64,000 bases of DNA from the NCBI RefSeq assembly GCF_958301595.1, contig NZ_CATQJU010000001.1, positions 434,001 through 498,000 on the forward strand, written 5' to 3'. This DNA is from Porphyromonas vaginalis. Its GTDB lineage: Bacteria > Bacteroidota > Bacteroidia > Bacteroidales > Porphyromonadaceae. The notes beneath the pieces are model-generated. The model did not search any database. It was not told the origin of the DNA and saw nothing but the letters and a program-made list of their open reading frames with translations. The position numbers and the translations under genes are program-made. Of this stretch, positions 47,483-55,373 are shown one piece after another; positions within the stretch are counted from its first letter, which is position 1, and each line of letters begins with the position of its first letter.

Positions 47483-47524
47483 AATTATATTAGAATAATG
47501 TATTAGTCGCTTCCTATTATGGGA

Positions 47525-47532
47525 GCTAAGAT
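47525..47532 (-). promoter_or_regulatory. -7 box of the glycosyltransferase unit
   Basis: TATCTTAG on the minus strand with TTGG about 19 bases upstream. Decides the start at 47482. Confidence 0.6.
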
Positions 47533-47574
47533 ACAAATAATAACTCTATCCACCAATGGTTTGACTTAGGCTCG

Positions 47575-47670
47575 CAGGGCTGACGCATTATAATCGCTCA
47601 GGAGCGATAAGCAAGGACTACTAGATGTGCTCATTATAATCTAATGTGTCGGCATATACAATGTGTCACC
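47575..47670. mobile_element. ISAs1-like MITE, copy 2
   Basis: Begins CAGGGCTGACGCATTATAA, identical to the left end of the neighbouring insertion sequence, and ends with AATGTGTC-type sequence (two candidate ends near 47653 and 47670). Interior contains CGCTCAGGAGCG. Confidence 0.6.
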
Positions 47671-47676
47671 ACTGCC

Positions 47677-47700
47677 CTCTAACCTCTAACCTCCAACCTC
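47677..47700. repeat. CTCTAACCTCTAACCTCC repeat
   Basis: Short run of CCTCTAA units immediately before element B, matching the arrangement before element A at 19328-19371. Confidence 0.6.
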
Positions 47701-47702
47701 CA

Positions 47703-47999
47703 TTTACATATCTTTACGGGGAAATTCGTCCGATCCCCTCCTTTCTCGAATATCCACGTGGGAAATCTCAAATCTCCACGTGGATATTTTTCTTTTTCCA
47801 CGTGGGGACGTTTTGATTCTTCCGAAGTTTCATTTCATTCTTCCGAAGTTTCATTTCATTCCTCCGAGGAATTTTTCATTCTCCACGTGGAGATTTCGAA
47901 ATATCCACGTGAAAATCACTTTTCCCCGACACGACACCGTTTTGATATGTAGTCAATTCTAAATTATCGTAACAAGCCGACGTCAAATTTGCCCAGCTA
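47703..47999 (+). repeat. CCACGTGG palindromic element, copy B
   Basis: Same element as at 19373-19675, about 95% alike over its first 235 bases and weaker after that. It carries TATCTTTA (47709-47716), CCACGTGG cores near 47754, 47776 and 47798, CTCCACGTGGAG at 47881, and one core changed to CCACGTGA near 47904, with the three 21-bp TCCGAAGTTTCATTTCATT units between. A GTG-started 64-codon frame (47758-47952) is present as in copy A. Confidence 0.75.
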
Positions 48000-48103
48000 G
48001 AGATGACGCATCATAATCGCTCTGTCAGGAGCTACACATGAGCGACAAGCGAGGAGTGGAGAGGTCCATGAGCTCATTGTATATAATGCGTTAGCGGGTG
48101 GAA
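47994..48103. mobile_element. ISAs1-like MITE, copy 3
   Basis: Reads CAGCTAGAGATGACGCATCATAATCGCTC at its start (only partly quoted motif: GATGACGCATCATAATCGC) and ATATAATGCGTTAGCGG at its end, giving inverted ends like those of the nearby insertion sequence. About 105 bp, non-coding. Sits 13 bases from the insertion's target duplication. Confidence 0.55.
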
Positions 48104-48116
48104 TGTACGCAGCCCT

Positions 48117-48126
48117 GTAGGAATAT
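48117..48126. repeat. Target-site duplication, left
   Basis: GTAGGAATAT, repeated exactly at 49446-49455 on the other side of the insertion sequence. Confidence 0.9.
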
Positions 48127-49445
48127 CAGGGCTGACGCATTATAAATGACAAGCTGATTGTGATCTTAAGAGGGAGAATGAAAGGCCTAAAAAGTGAACT
48201 CAATATAGTCGCAAAAACTCTTCATTTTTCTCTTCAAAAAGCTTGTCCATGTCGTAGGTTTTTCGTACCTTTATAACTGATAATCAATACAATGAGTAAT
48301 CTCTATGAGCATATTCAATCAGCTTCTAATGGTCGAAGATCCACGCATAAATCGATGCAAAAAGTTCCCCCTAGGATACATCCTTACGACGGTATTCACA
48401 GCTACTCTCTCTGGCTGCTCCTCTTGGTACGAAATAGAAGACTATGCAGAGGAGTACAAGGTTGATCTGGAGGCTCTATATGAGCGTATATCAGGAGAGT
48501 CGAGCTCTTGGGGAGTCCCCTCTCACGACACGCTCAATCGGGCTATCAGTCTTCTTGATCCCAATCAGATAGAGCTAGTCTACAAAGCCTTCCTGGAGGA
48601 AAGCTTTGAGATAACAACGGGCAAGCACATCTGTCTAGATGGTAAGACGATGCGAGGCGTTAAGAAGCTAGACTTCGATGCCGACAGCCATTGCGTTACA
48701 GCCTTTGACCCTCAGCAGCAAGCTTCATTGGCTCAGGTATATATCTCCACTAAGTCTAATGAAATCAATGCCATCAAAGAAATTCTCAAGGCTCTAGATC
48801 TGCGAGACACCGTCATCACTATTGACGCTATCGGCACTCAAACCGATATAGCAACCGCAGTGGTCGGGAAGGGTGGTGACTACCTACTCCAAGTTAAAGA
48901 TAATCAGAAACTAACGAAGGAAGAGATGCAAAGTTTCTTTTGTCCCCTCTACGATGCTCATATCGTGCATCAAGAGCAGAAAGACTTTGGTCACGGGCGA
49001 ATAGAAACACGCACGATGAGTAGCATCGTAAACCCTTTATCTCTAGATCCAGACTCGACTTTAGACAAATGGAAAGGGCTGAAAAGTATCCATATGATGA
49101 CAAGAGTACGGACGGACAAGAAGACAGATAAGTCCAGCACCGAAACCACCTTCTATATTTCTAGCCTGACAGACGGAGCGGAGATCTTCAAATTAATACG
49201 TGAGCATTGGGCTGTGGAAAACAAGCTACACTATATGCTGGATATGCTTTTTAGAGAGGACTACTCTACCAAGAGAGCCCGCAACGCAGCTCAGAACATG
49301 AACATTATAAACAAGATAAACCTGACTATCATTCAACGGCTTAAAGACAAGCTCAAAGGCACATCAACGCTACGCCTGAGGAAAAAGCTTGCACGAATGA
49401 CTCCAGAGGAAATCTTCGAAATGGAATTATAATGCGTCAGCCCTG
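48127..49445 (+). mobile_element. Complete ISAs1-family insertion sequence
   Basis: 1319 bp. Perfect 19-bp inverted ends CAGGGCTGACGCATTATAA at 48127-48145 and its complement at 49427-49445, one intact transposase gene, and a 10-bp target duplication GTAGGAATAT on both sides. The intact ends, gene and duplication show recent insertion. Confidence 0.95.
48305..49432 (+). CDS. ISAs1 family transposase
   Basis: 375 residues. N-terminal DDE-associated domain (LLMVEDPRINRCKKFPLGYIL, GVPSHDTLNRAISLLDP), then the DDE core: HICLDGKTMRGVKK (first Asp), VITIDAIGTQTDIA (second Asp) and, near the end, IREHWAVENKLHYMLDMLFREDYS with the catalytic Glu in the HWAVENKLHW-type motif. A -7 box TACCTTTA lies at 48273-48280. 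The stop codon falls inside the right inverted repeat. Appears intact and likely active. Confidence 0.93.
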   Translation: MSIFNQLLMVEDPRINRCKKFPLGYILTTVFTATLSGCSSWYEIEDYAEEYKVDLEALYERISGESSSWGVPSHDTLNRAISLLDPNQIELVYKAFLEESFEITTGKHICLDGKTMRGVKKLDFDADSHCVTAFDPQQQASLAQVYISTKSNEINAIKEILKALDLRDTVITIDAIGTQTDIATAVVGKGGDYLLQVKDNQKLTKEEMQSFFCPLYDAHIVHQEQKDFGHGRIETRTMSSIVNPLSLDPDSTLDKWKGLKSIHMMTRVRTDKKTDKSSTETTFYISSLTDGAEIFKLIREHWAVENKLHYMLDMLFREDYSTKRARNAAQNMNIINKINLTIIQRLKDKLKGTSTLRLRKKLARMTPEEIFEMEL

Positions 49446-49461
49446 GTAGGAATATCGGGAT

Positions 49462-49493
49462 TTTGCCCCATTCGATTCTTTTTTGTATCTTAG
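49462..49493 (+). promoter_or_regulatory. Promoter of the PepSY-like lipoprotein gene
   Basis: TTTG at 49462-49465, 20-base spacer, TATCTTAG at 49486-49493. It begins only six bases after the insertion sequence's target duplication, so the promoter itself is intact but any upstream operator has been cut off. Confidence 0.7.
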
Positions 49494-49555
49494 TGGAGGA
49501 GCTGAGAGGTGTTCAGCTTCTTTGTTTCATCCCCCCCCTATTAACCCGAAAACGT

Positions 49556-50869
49556 ATGAAAAGAAACTTATTTGCAATAACCCTGCTCGTACTTAGTATG
49601 CTTCTTCTGGTCGCTTGTAATCAAGACAGCGGTCTAAAGCATAGTGAGCCAAATACGAAGAGTATCAATAGTCTCACAGCTCTCTACCCTAGTGCCACCG
49701 ATGTAACCTGGCGCGTCAAGGGACAGTACGACATAGCTTCTTTCAAGCTACCAGCCTCTGCTCCCCGACAAGCGGGCACATCTCAAGGTGACAACGAGAT
49801 TGACATGGAGGCGTGGTTTGTCTCACAAGACGGCTCGTGGCGCATGTCCAAGGAGAGCGAGATGGACTTTGATCAGCTACCCGAAGCAGTGCAAAAGGCC
49901 TTTAAGCAGAGCATCTATGCCGAGTGGAAGGTAGACGATGTCGTACGCCTCGAGCGCGAGGGCGCCGAGACGCTCTATGTCATCGAGGTGGAGCAAGGCA
50001 ATCAGGAGATGCATCTCTTCTATAGCGTTGACGGCATTCTCGTACGTGCAGAGGCAGACCTAGACGACGACTACGAGGGTCAAATCGTAGCTTCTGTGCC
50101 AAGCTTTGTACAGGCGTTCCTCCAGAAAACCTATCCCGATGCGCGCATCATAGAGATTGATGAGAAGGATGGCATGATCGAGGTAGAGATCTTAGATGGT
50201 CGCATACAGCGTGAGATCCTCTTCCAGCAGGACGGCACGTGGGTCTCCACATGTACAGAAGACATCTTACTATCAGAGGTACCTGAGGCAGTACTCACGG
50301 CATTCAAGAACTCTGAGTATGCCAACTACACGATTGACGAGATCGAGCACTTTATCACCCCTGACAAGGAGTTTTACCGCTTTGAGCTGGAGCTCAAGGG
50401 CGCGAAGGATATCAAGATTGATATTACCCTAGCGGGAGAGATCTCCATCGCTCCAAGTAAGGATCAGGACAATCATAATGACTCAAAAAGCTATAACCTG
50501 CCAGATGCAGTGCGACAGATCATTGAGTCAAAGTATCCTGGTGCCCAAATCAAAGATGTAGACTATGAGAATGGGCTGCTAGAGGTAGAGATCATCCATG
50601 AGGGTCGTGACAAGGAGGTATACTTCACAGACAGCAGCGTCTGGAGCTACACCAGCTGGGAGCTTTCCAAGCAGGAGGTACCTGCAGCGGTGCTGGATGC
50701 GCTAACCAAGGCTTACCCCAACGACGTTATTGATGATGACATTCACTTTGTTGAGACGCCACAAGGACAGTACTACGCCTTCGAGCTAGAGCGTGGCAAC
50801 GACATTGAGGTCTTCATCACTCCAGCGGGCGAGATCGTGGATAGCCCTATACCAGGCATCAAGCTCTAA
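49556..50869 (+). CDS. PepSY-like (DUF2874) repeat lipoprotein
   Basis: 437 residues from the ATG at 49556. Lipoprotein signal MKRNLFAITLLVLSMLLLVAC. About five BLIP/PepSY-like units follow, each with a P..V..A....YP.A....V....G..EVE-type pattern: LTALYPSATDVTW, LPEAVQKAFKQSIY, VPSFVQAFLQKTYPDARIIEID, VPEAVLTAFKNSEYANY, LPDAVRQIIESKYPGAQIKDVD, VPAAVLDALTKAYPND. Such proteins are common surface or periplasmic lipoproteins of unknown job, perhaps inhibitor- or chaperone-like. Very acidic. Followed by a terminator hairpin at 50992. Confidence 0.82.
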   Translation: MKRNLFAITLLVLSMLLLVACNQDSGLKHSEPNTKSINSLTALYPSATDVTWRVKGQYDIASFKLPASAPRQAGTSQGDNEIDMEAWFVSQDGSWRMSKESEMDFDQLPEAVQKAFKQSIYAEWKVDDVVRLEREGAETLYVIEVEQGNQEMHLFYSVDGILVRAEADLDDDYEGQIVASVPSFVQAFLQKTYPDARIIEIDEKDGMIEVEILDGRIQREILFQQDGTWVSTCTEDILLSEVPEAVLTAFKNSEYANYTIDEIEHFITPDKEFYRFELELKGAKDIKIDITLAGEISIAPSKDQDNHNDSKSYNLPDAVRQIIESKYPGAQIKDVDYENGLLEVEIIHEGRDKEVYFTDSSVWSYTSWELSKQEVPAAVLDALTKAYPNDVIDDDIHFVETPQGQYYAFELERGNDIEVFITPAGEIVDSPIPGIKL

Positions 50870-50991
50870 TCACGCATCCTGCTACACCTCTCTCTCCGAG
50901 GTAGCAGACACAGCAAAGAGAGTAAATTGGTCTGTATGTAGCAGCAGGTCATCTCTATATCAGGCTAGTCATAAGATTTGCTGATAAAACG

Positions 50992-51045
50992 AAGCAGTCC
51001 CGCAAGGCGTCTACAGCGATGTAGTGCTCCCTGCGGGACTGCTTT
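50992..51045. terminator. Bidirectional terminator between the lipoprotein gene and gldH
   Basis: Arms AAGCAGTCCCGCA / TGCGGGACTGCTT with a loop that also pairs (CTACAGCGATGTAG). It serves the plus-strand lipoprotein gene and, before the MITE inserted, probably the minus-strand gldH. The same hairpin occurs at 57981-58036. Confidence 0.85.
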
Positions 51046-51048
51046 ATT

Positions 51049-51223
51049 GAGACTGTCGCATAAAGGCGAATCGCTGTGTTGCTTTCGGGATTCGGCTTCG
51101 GTCACATACGGATGTATGCTCCCTTCAGACCTCACCCTCAGCGCCTTGCGCTTCATCCTTTCTGCAAAGTCTAGACAATCTTGCAAGCAAGATTATGAGA
51201 CTGCTAACTTTTGCAACAGTCTC
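51049..51223 (-). mobile_element. 175-bp MITE, copy 2
   Basis: Ends GAGACTGTCGCATAAAG (left) and complement GAGACTGTTGCAAAAG (right), exact 175 bp like the copy at 4623-4797 but in the opposite orientation. 5-bp target duplication TTATT at 51044-51048 and 51224-51228. The related sequence at 57975 has the uninterrupted site. Confidence 0.9.
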
Positions 51224-51243
51224 TTATTTGTGTTTGTGCGAAG

Positions 51244-51732
51244 CTACTGCTCGGCAGCGACCCAAGCGACACCGACCGTCTCGATGCCCGCTAGCGTTGC
51301 CTGCCCCGTCGCTTGCCTTAGCTCGATGGTGTAGAGCCCTGGGTGAGGAGGGGGCAGCGAGGTGTTGACCTTATATAGTCGCTGACGTAGCGCATAGCCC
51401 TCACCAGCCCATACGCCTGGCTGCTCGGCGAGGAGTAGTGTCACGGAGGTCGTAGCACGCCACCCTAGAGCGGAGCGGAGCTCGATGGTGAGCGGTAGAG
51501 CGGTGTATGCGTAGCGGCTGTTGTACCGCACGTAGAGGTAGAGCGTGTGGGGCGTCCGCGACTGCTCGACGAAGCTGTCGAAGGTGACCCGATGCTCTGC
51601 AGACCATACAGCTTGTGGTAGCTCCGCAGTCTGCATCTGCTCCTGATAAGCTACATAGTGGCAAGAGTCAAGCGTCAGGACGGCTAGCAAAACTAGCCCC
51701 CCTAGGATGCACCCTCTGCAGGCTCTGCTCAT
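51244..51732 (-). CDS. gldH: GldH-type gliding motility / T9SS-associated lipoprotein
   Basis: 162 residues. Lipoprotein signal (GCILGGLVLLAVLTLDSC) followed by the GldH pattern: a Trp in AVWSAEHRVTFDSF, LYLYVRYNSRYAYTALPLTIEL and a Gly-rich middle (GWRATTSVTLLLAEQPGVWAGEG). GldH is a lipoprotein linked to gliding and T9SS function in Bacteroidota; non-gliding Porphyromonas keep it. It follows the PSP1 gene by 27 bases, the usual arrangement. A damaged copy of its 3' end lies at about 57840-57970. Confidence 0.78.
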   Translation of the reverse strand: MSRACRGCILGGLVLLAVLTLDSCHYVAYQEQMQTAELPQAVWSAEHRVTFDSFVEQSRTPHTLYLYVRYNSRYAYTALPLTIELRSALGWRATTSVTLLLAEQPGVWAGEGYALRQRLYKVNTSLPPPHPGLYTIELRQATGQATLAGIETVGVAWVAAEQ

Positions 51733-51759
51733 AGCTGCAACAGATCTAGTCGTGGTGGA

Positions 51760-53067
51760 TTACTCCTCCTGAGGCTTCGTGCGTGGACGGCGACGATGAC
51801 CACCCGCCTGAGGCTTGCGTCTCGGCTTGCGATCGGGCTGCGTGGCACCCTCCTCGTGCGAATCGGCTCTCTCTGGGCCCTCTTCGGCTGCGTTGGTAGG
51901 CTCCTCGCTACGATCACTCGTAGGGTTGCCATCCTTCGCTCTAGGCGCATCGGTGTTGCTGCGCGCTCTCTTTCTATTTGTCTTGCGACGCTTACGCTTC
52001 TTCGGCTGGTCAAAGCGATTGATCGCATTGTCAAAGAGTATGTCCTTAGGCTTCTTCGGAGCCTCCTGCTGGTCAGAGAGTGTCTCTGGTGTCTCGCCAC
52101 GCTGGTTCATCTCTATGATCTCCTTAGCCCGCTCTACGGATATGGTCTCAGGCTCTTCGAGACTCTTAGGCGCCAGGCTATAAGTGATCTCGCCCGCTAG
52201 GAGGTCGCACTTGTTAAAGTAGTAAGTGCCGCTCTCTGTCTCTAGGGGCGTACGACTCGAGGGGAAGGCTTTCTTTGCCTCCATATAGACGTCCACCTCG
52301 TAGTTGGTACAGCACTTGAGCTTGCCACACTGACCGGTGAGCTTGAGCGAGTTTTGGGCTAAGTTCTGAAAGCGTGCCGCAGCTGTACTGACGGAGTTAA
52401 AGCGTGAGAGCCAGGTAGCGCAGCAGAGAGCTCGACCACAAGGACCGATCCCCCCGATACGCCCCGCCTCCTGTCTAGCCCCTATCTGGCGCATCTCCAC
52501 ACGTATGTGGAAGGCGTCCGCCAGGAGCCGTATCAGCTTGCGAAAGTCTACTCGCTGATCCGCTATGTAGTAGAATATGGCGCGCGTCCCGTCAGCCTGA
52601 TACTCCACATCGCCGATCTTCATATCTAGTCCTAGCGAAGTGGCTATCTCGCGCGACTCGATCATCGTCGGGTGCTCGCGTAGCTTAGCCGCACGATAGT
52701 GATCCATATCGGCAGGACGAGCTTTGCGGTAGATGGCCTTCGCATTGTCCACATACTGCTCGTCATGGTTGGCCCGTATCTTAGTAGAGACGAGCGTCCC
52801 CGTGAGAGCTACCATGCCGACATCGTAGCCGCCGCTATCAGCCTCGACAACCACATAGTCACCTCGCTCGAGGTCGAGATGATCCACGTTGCGGTAGTAG
52901 TTCTTACGCGTATTCTTGAACTGTACCTCGACGATCTCCTGCTGCTGTACGCCATCTGGCAGATCAGCTAGCCAGTCAAAGGTCGAGAGCTTGCAACAGC
53001 GTGACCCTAGGCCTTTGCATCGAGGACAGTCTATCTTATCTAGTAGGTCTGGTTTGTATTCCATCAA
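51760..53067 (-). CDS. ricT: PSP1/RicT (YaaT)-like protein
   Basis: 435 residues. PSP1 domain (about 60-260): YYRNVDHLDLERGDYVVVEADSGGYDVG, REHPTMIESREIA, DFRKLIRLLADAFHIRVEMRQIGARQEAGRIGGIGPCGRALCC, CGKLKCCTNYE. The clustered Cys residues match the iron-sulfur-binding YaaT/RicT family that controls RNase Y-related RNA processing in Bacillus. The last 100 residues are a basic, low-complexity tail (KKRKRRKTNRKRARS..., then Glu/Gly/Arg-rich), apparently disordered and maybe RNA-binding. Upstream of gldH in the same unit. Confidence 0.85.
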   Translation of the reverse strand: MMEYKPDLLDKIDCPRCKGLGSRCCKLSTFDWLADLPDGVQQQEIVEVQFKNTRKNYYRNVDHLDLERGDYVVVEADSGGYDVGMVALTGTLVSTKIRANHDEQYVDNAKAIYRKARPADMDHYRAAKLREHPTMIESREIATSLGLDMKIGDVEYQADGTRAIFYYIADQRVDFRKLIRLLADAFHIRVEMRQIGARQEAGRIGGIGPCGRALCCATWLSRFNSVSTAAARFQNLAQNSLKLTGQCGKLKCCTNYEVDVYMEAKKAFPSSRTPLETESGTYYFNKCDLLAGEITYSLAPKSLEEPETISVERAKEIIEMNQRGETPETLSDQQEAPKKPKDILFDNAINRFDQPKKRKRRKTNRKRARSNTDAPRAKDGNPTSDRSEEPTNAAEEGPERADSHEEGATQPDRKPRRKPQAGGHRRRPRTKPQEE

Positions 53068-53098
53068 TTAGTTTCAAAAAAGGGGAGGAGGGAGGAAA

Positions 53099-54124
53099 TT
53101 ACTTCTTCTTTCGTCCAGTCACCCGCTCGAGCGAGTCAAAGCCCTGTCCATATACGCCATGCACCGTAGACTCGGAGATAAAGGCGTCGGGGTCTACCGA
53201 GTTGACCACTTGGTAGAGGCCTCCGCGCAGGCTCTTGCGTATGGTCACCAGCACCACGTGCATCTCTTGGTGACTATAGCCGCCCTCGCCGTGGAGTATG
53301 GTGCAGCCATGTCCTAGACGACGGGTGATAGCCTCGCTGAGCTGCTCGTACTTGGTGCTGACGATGAGTAGCTGCACAGACTGCTTGTTGGCCTCCATGA
53401 TGTAGTCCAGCATCTGCCCTACGATCGTGATCTCGATAAAGGAGAAAGCGAGCTTGCCTAAAGCCGTACCCCAGCTGTACTGAGGTCCGAAGAAGTGGCT
53501 CACCACGGCACCCGTCGTGACGATGATCGCATCCATAAAGATCATGGCACGTCCCAGAGAGAGCGTGCTGTACTTATTGATGATAGCCACGATTATGTCG
53601 GTACCACCAGTACTACCATTGGCAGAGAAGACAATACCTAGTCCAGCACCACAGAGCCCAGCACCAACGATCAGAGCGACAAATGGCTCGTCGGGAGCCA
53701 AGAGCGGCCCGAAGTTGGGGAGTGTACTGGTCAGCCAGGTGGGCAGATTGTGATACACCTCTAGTCCCTGTCCCACCATGGGGGTAAAGAGTGCTTGTCC
53801 CACTGGGATCGTGGCGGTAAGCATCAGGACGGCGATAATCGTCTTCATTGAGAAGCGCCACCCCAAGATCCATATAGAGAGGAGTAGCAAGCCGACATTG
53901 ATAATGTTGTAAGGCATGCTAGCTGGGATATTCGTCGCCAGCTGAATGATCGTGGTCAGTCCAGCCAGTCCTCCCGAGGTGATGTCTTGTGAGAGGATGA
54001 AGGCTGTCCAGCCAAACGTGTAGACGACTACACCGGCGAAGATGAGTAGGACATCCTTTAGAAAGCGTGCAGACTTGCGTGGATCGGGATAGCGTAAAGG
54101 TCTTTCAGTAGTCATGAGTGACAT
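53099..54124 (-). CDS. YitT family membrane protein
   Basis: 341 residues from the ATG at 54124, preceded by A-rich sequence; an ATG at 54151 in frame is also possible. Five to six membrane helices (FLKDVLLIFAGVVVYTFGWTAFIL, YNIINVGLLLLSIWILGW, PFVALIVGAGLCGAGLGIVF) and a soluble C-terminal DUF2179 domain (SVQLLIVSTKYEQLSEAI, GEGGYSHQEMHVVLVTIRK). YitT proteins are membrane proteins of uncertain transport role. Ends 31 bases before ricT begins, so it probably leads the yitT-ricT-gldH unit. Confidence 0.88.
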   Translation of the reverse strand: MSLMTTERPLRYPDPRKSARFLKDVLLIFAGVVVYTFGWTAFILSQDITSGGLAGLTTIIQLATNIPASMPYNIINVGLLLLSIWILGWRFSMKTIIAVLMLTATIPVGQALFTPMVGQGLEVYHNLPTWLTSTLPNFGPLLAPDEPFVALIVGAGLCGAGLGIVFSANGSTGGTDIIVAIINKYSTLSLGRAMIFMDAIIVTTGAVVSHFFGPQYSWGTALGKLAFSFIEITIVGQMLDYIMEANKQSVQLLIVSTKYEQLSEAITRRLGHGCTILHGEGGYSHQEMHVVLVTIRKSLRGGLYQVVNSVDPDAFISESTVHGVYGQGFDSLERVTGRKKK

Positions 54125-54181
54125 GTTTATTACTTGGCGAAGGGGGAACACGTCCCTCGTCCGCCAAAGTCAGAAGTAACA

Positions 54182-54189
54182 CAAAGGTA
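54182..54189 (-). promoter_or_regulatory. -7 box of the yitT unit
   Basis: TACCTTTG on the minus strand, 57 bases before the chosen ATG. Confidence 0.65.
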
Positions 54190-54241
54190 GCAAAAAAGAA
54201 GACTGACACAAAAAGAAGTCGATCCTTGAGGGGAATATTTG

Positions 54242-54249
54242 TAGCTTTG
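54242..54249 (+). promoter_or_regulatory. -7 box of the NADAR-like gene
   Basis: TAGCTTTG, 31 bases before the ATG at 54281. Confidence 0.55.
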
Positions 54250-54280
54250 TATTTGTAAAAGTTGTTAACGAAGACGTCTT

Positions 54281-55030
54281 ATGCTGGATCACCCACTCAC
54301 CGCCCTGACCCCTGAAGAGGTCTACGATGCCTCCACGCTCGACTGCTACGCTTTCCGCCGTGGTGGTGACGTGCGTTGTGGCTTGTCGTTGGCACTGGGC
54401 AACATGGTCGCGGGCTTTGGCTTTGACCTGCAGGGAGTGCACTTTCACAATAGCGAGTGCGCCTACATCGCTGGCATGTTTTCGCTAGGCACCCCCGAGC
54501 ATACCGCCATCGTGCGTCAGCTCGTCGCATGTGATGATGGCTGGGCGGCGAAGAAAAAGATCCGCAAGGCGCACGAGCAGGAGCGACGAGAGGACTGGCT
54601 CTCATTCAATGTCCCTTGGATGCACTACCTGGTCTGGCAGAAGTGCCTGACGAGCGAAGCTTTTCGCAAGCTCCTCCTCGCCTTCCCGCCAGAGGCGATG
54701 CTCCTCGAGGACAGCACCTACGCGACCAGTGCCACCGCCACCAAGTGGGGCATGCGCAATGCTGAGCTGAGAAAGCGTCTTACAGCGATGAAGCGCGAGC
54801 TTACAGCGCAGGGAATGAACAAAGCCTCCATAAAGCGTGAGCAGGACAAGATGAGACTGGGACCTTGGTCAACCATCGGCGAGTGGCGTGGGCAAAACCT
54901 CCTCGGCAAGATACTTATGAACTGTCGAGATGCTATGCTCCATGATGCAGAGCCGCTGATCGACTATGCTCCGCTGCGAGCCGCTCAGATACATCTCCTA
55001 GGGCGGGAGCTCACCTTCCCAACCCTCTGA
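54281..55030 (+). CDS. NADAR-like (DUF1768) family protein
   Basis: 249 residues. Marks of the NADAR fold are a Ser/Glu segment followed by a Tyr in HNSECAYIAGMFSL (acidic active-site residue), the ATKWGMRN Trp segment and EWRGQNLLGKILMNCR close to the C-terminus. NADAR proteins act on ADP-ribosylated or riboflavin-linked N-glycosides. No signal peptide. The family match is by motif only, and the middle of the protein (DWLSFNVPWMHYLVWQK) differs from typical members, so it may be a divergent branch. Confidence 0.6.
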   Translation: MLDHPLTALTPEEVYDASTLDCYAFRRGGDVRCGLSLALGNMVAGFGFDLQGVHFHNSECAYIAGMFSLGTPEHTAIVRQLVACDDGWAAKKKIRKAHEQERREDWLSFNVPWMHYLVWQKCLTSEAFRKLLLAFPPEAMLLEDSTYATSATATKWGMRNAELRKRLTAMKRELTAQGMNKASIKREQDKMRLGPWSTIGEWRGQNLLGKILMNCRDAMLHDAEPLIDYAPLRAAQIHLLGRELTFPTL

Positions 55031-55073
55031 CCCGACGAAGCCTCCTCCTCGCCGAGCTGTGACGGGAGGGCAA

Positions 55074-55113
55074 AGAAAAAAGGTGATGGCCGAACGACTT
55101 CGACGATCACCTT
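55074..55113 (-). terminator. Terminator of tRNA-Pro
   Basis: On the minus strand AAGGTGAT / ATCACCTT arms followed by TTTTTTC, three bases after the tRNA 3' end. On the plus strand it may also serve the NADAR-like gene. Confidence 0.85.
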
Positions 55114-55116
55114 GAG

Positions 55117-55189
55117 TCGGGATGAGAAGACTCGAACTTCCGACCTCCACGTCCCGAACGTGGCGCGCTACCAACTGTGCTACATCCCG
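55117..55189 (-). tRNA. tRNA-Pro (anticodon CGG)
   Basis: 73 nt. Acceptor CGGGATG / CATCCCG, D arm GCACAGTTGGTAGCGC, anticodon stem CCACG/CGTGG with loop TTCGGGA (CGG), T arm GGAAGTTCGAGTCTTC, discriminator A. Confidence 0.96.
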
Positions 55190-55234
55190 AGAGAGACTAC
55201 CGCCCCATAGGAGACTAATCCCTACTTGTGACTG

Positions 55235-55242
55235 CAAAGGTA
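55235..55242 (-). promoter_or_regulatory. -7 box of tRNA-Pro
   Basis: TACCTTTG on the minus strand, 45 bases ahead of the mature 5' end. Confidence 0.65.
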
Positions 55243-55295
55243 CTAAATAATGCGACACCACATACTGCCCTGCTTATCGCTAATTGAAATACTTG

Positions 55296-55303
55296 TACTT
55301 TTG
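55296..55303 (+). promoter_or_regulatory. -7 box of the outer-membrane protein gene
   Basis: TACTTTTG, 70 bases ahead of the ATG at 55374. Confidence 0.5.
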
Positions 55304-55373
55304 TGGTACATCCTTGCAAGATCTGTGAGGAACCCCGCAAGAAATCAGCTACTAATCACATAACATAAGTAAC

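Noticed and set aside
47758-47952. 64-residue frame in element B, also present in A
   Set aside because: Kept as a note only: changes between the copies include non-conservative ones and the frame is made of palindromes; no clear start context.
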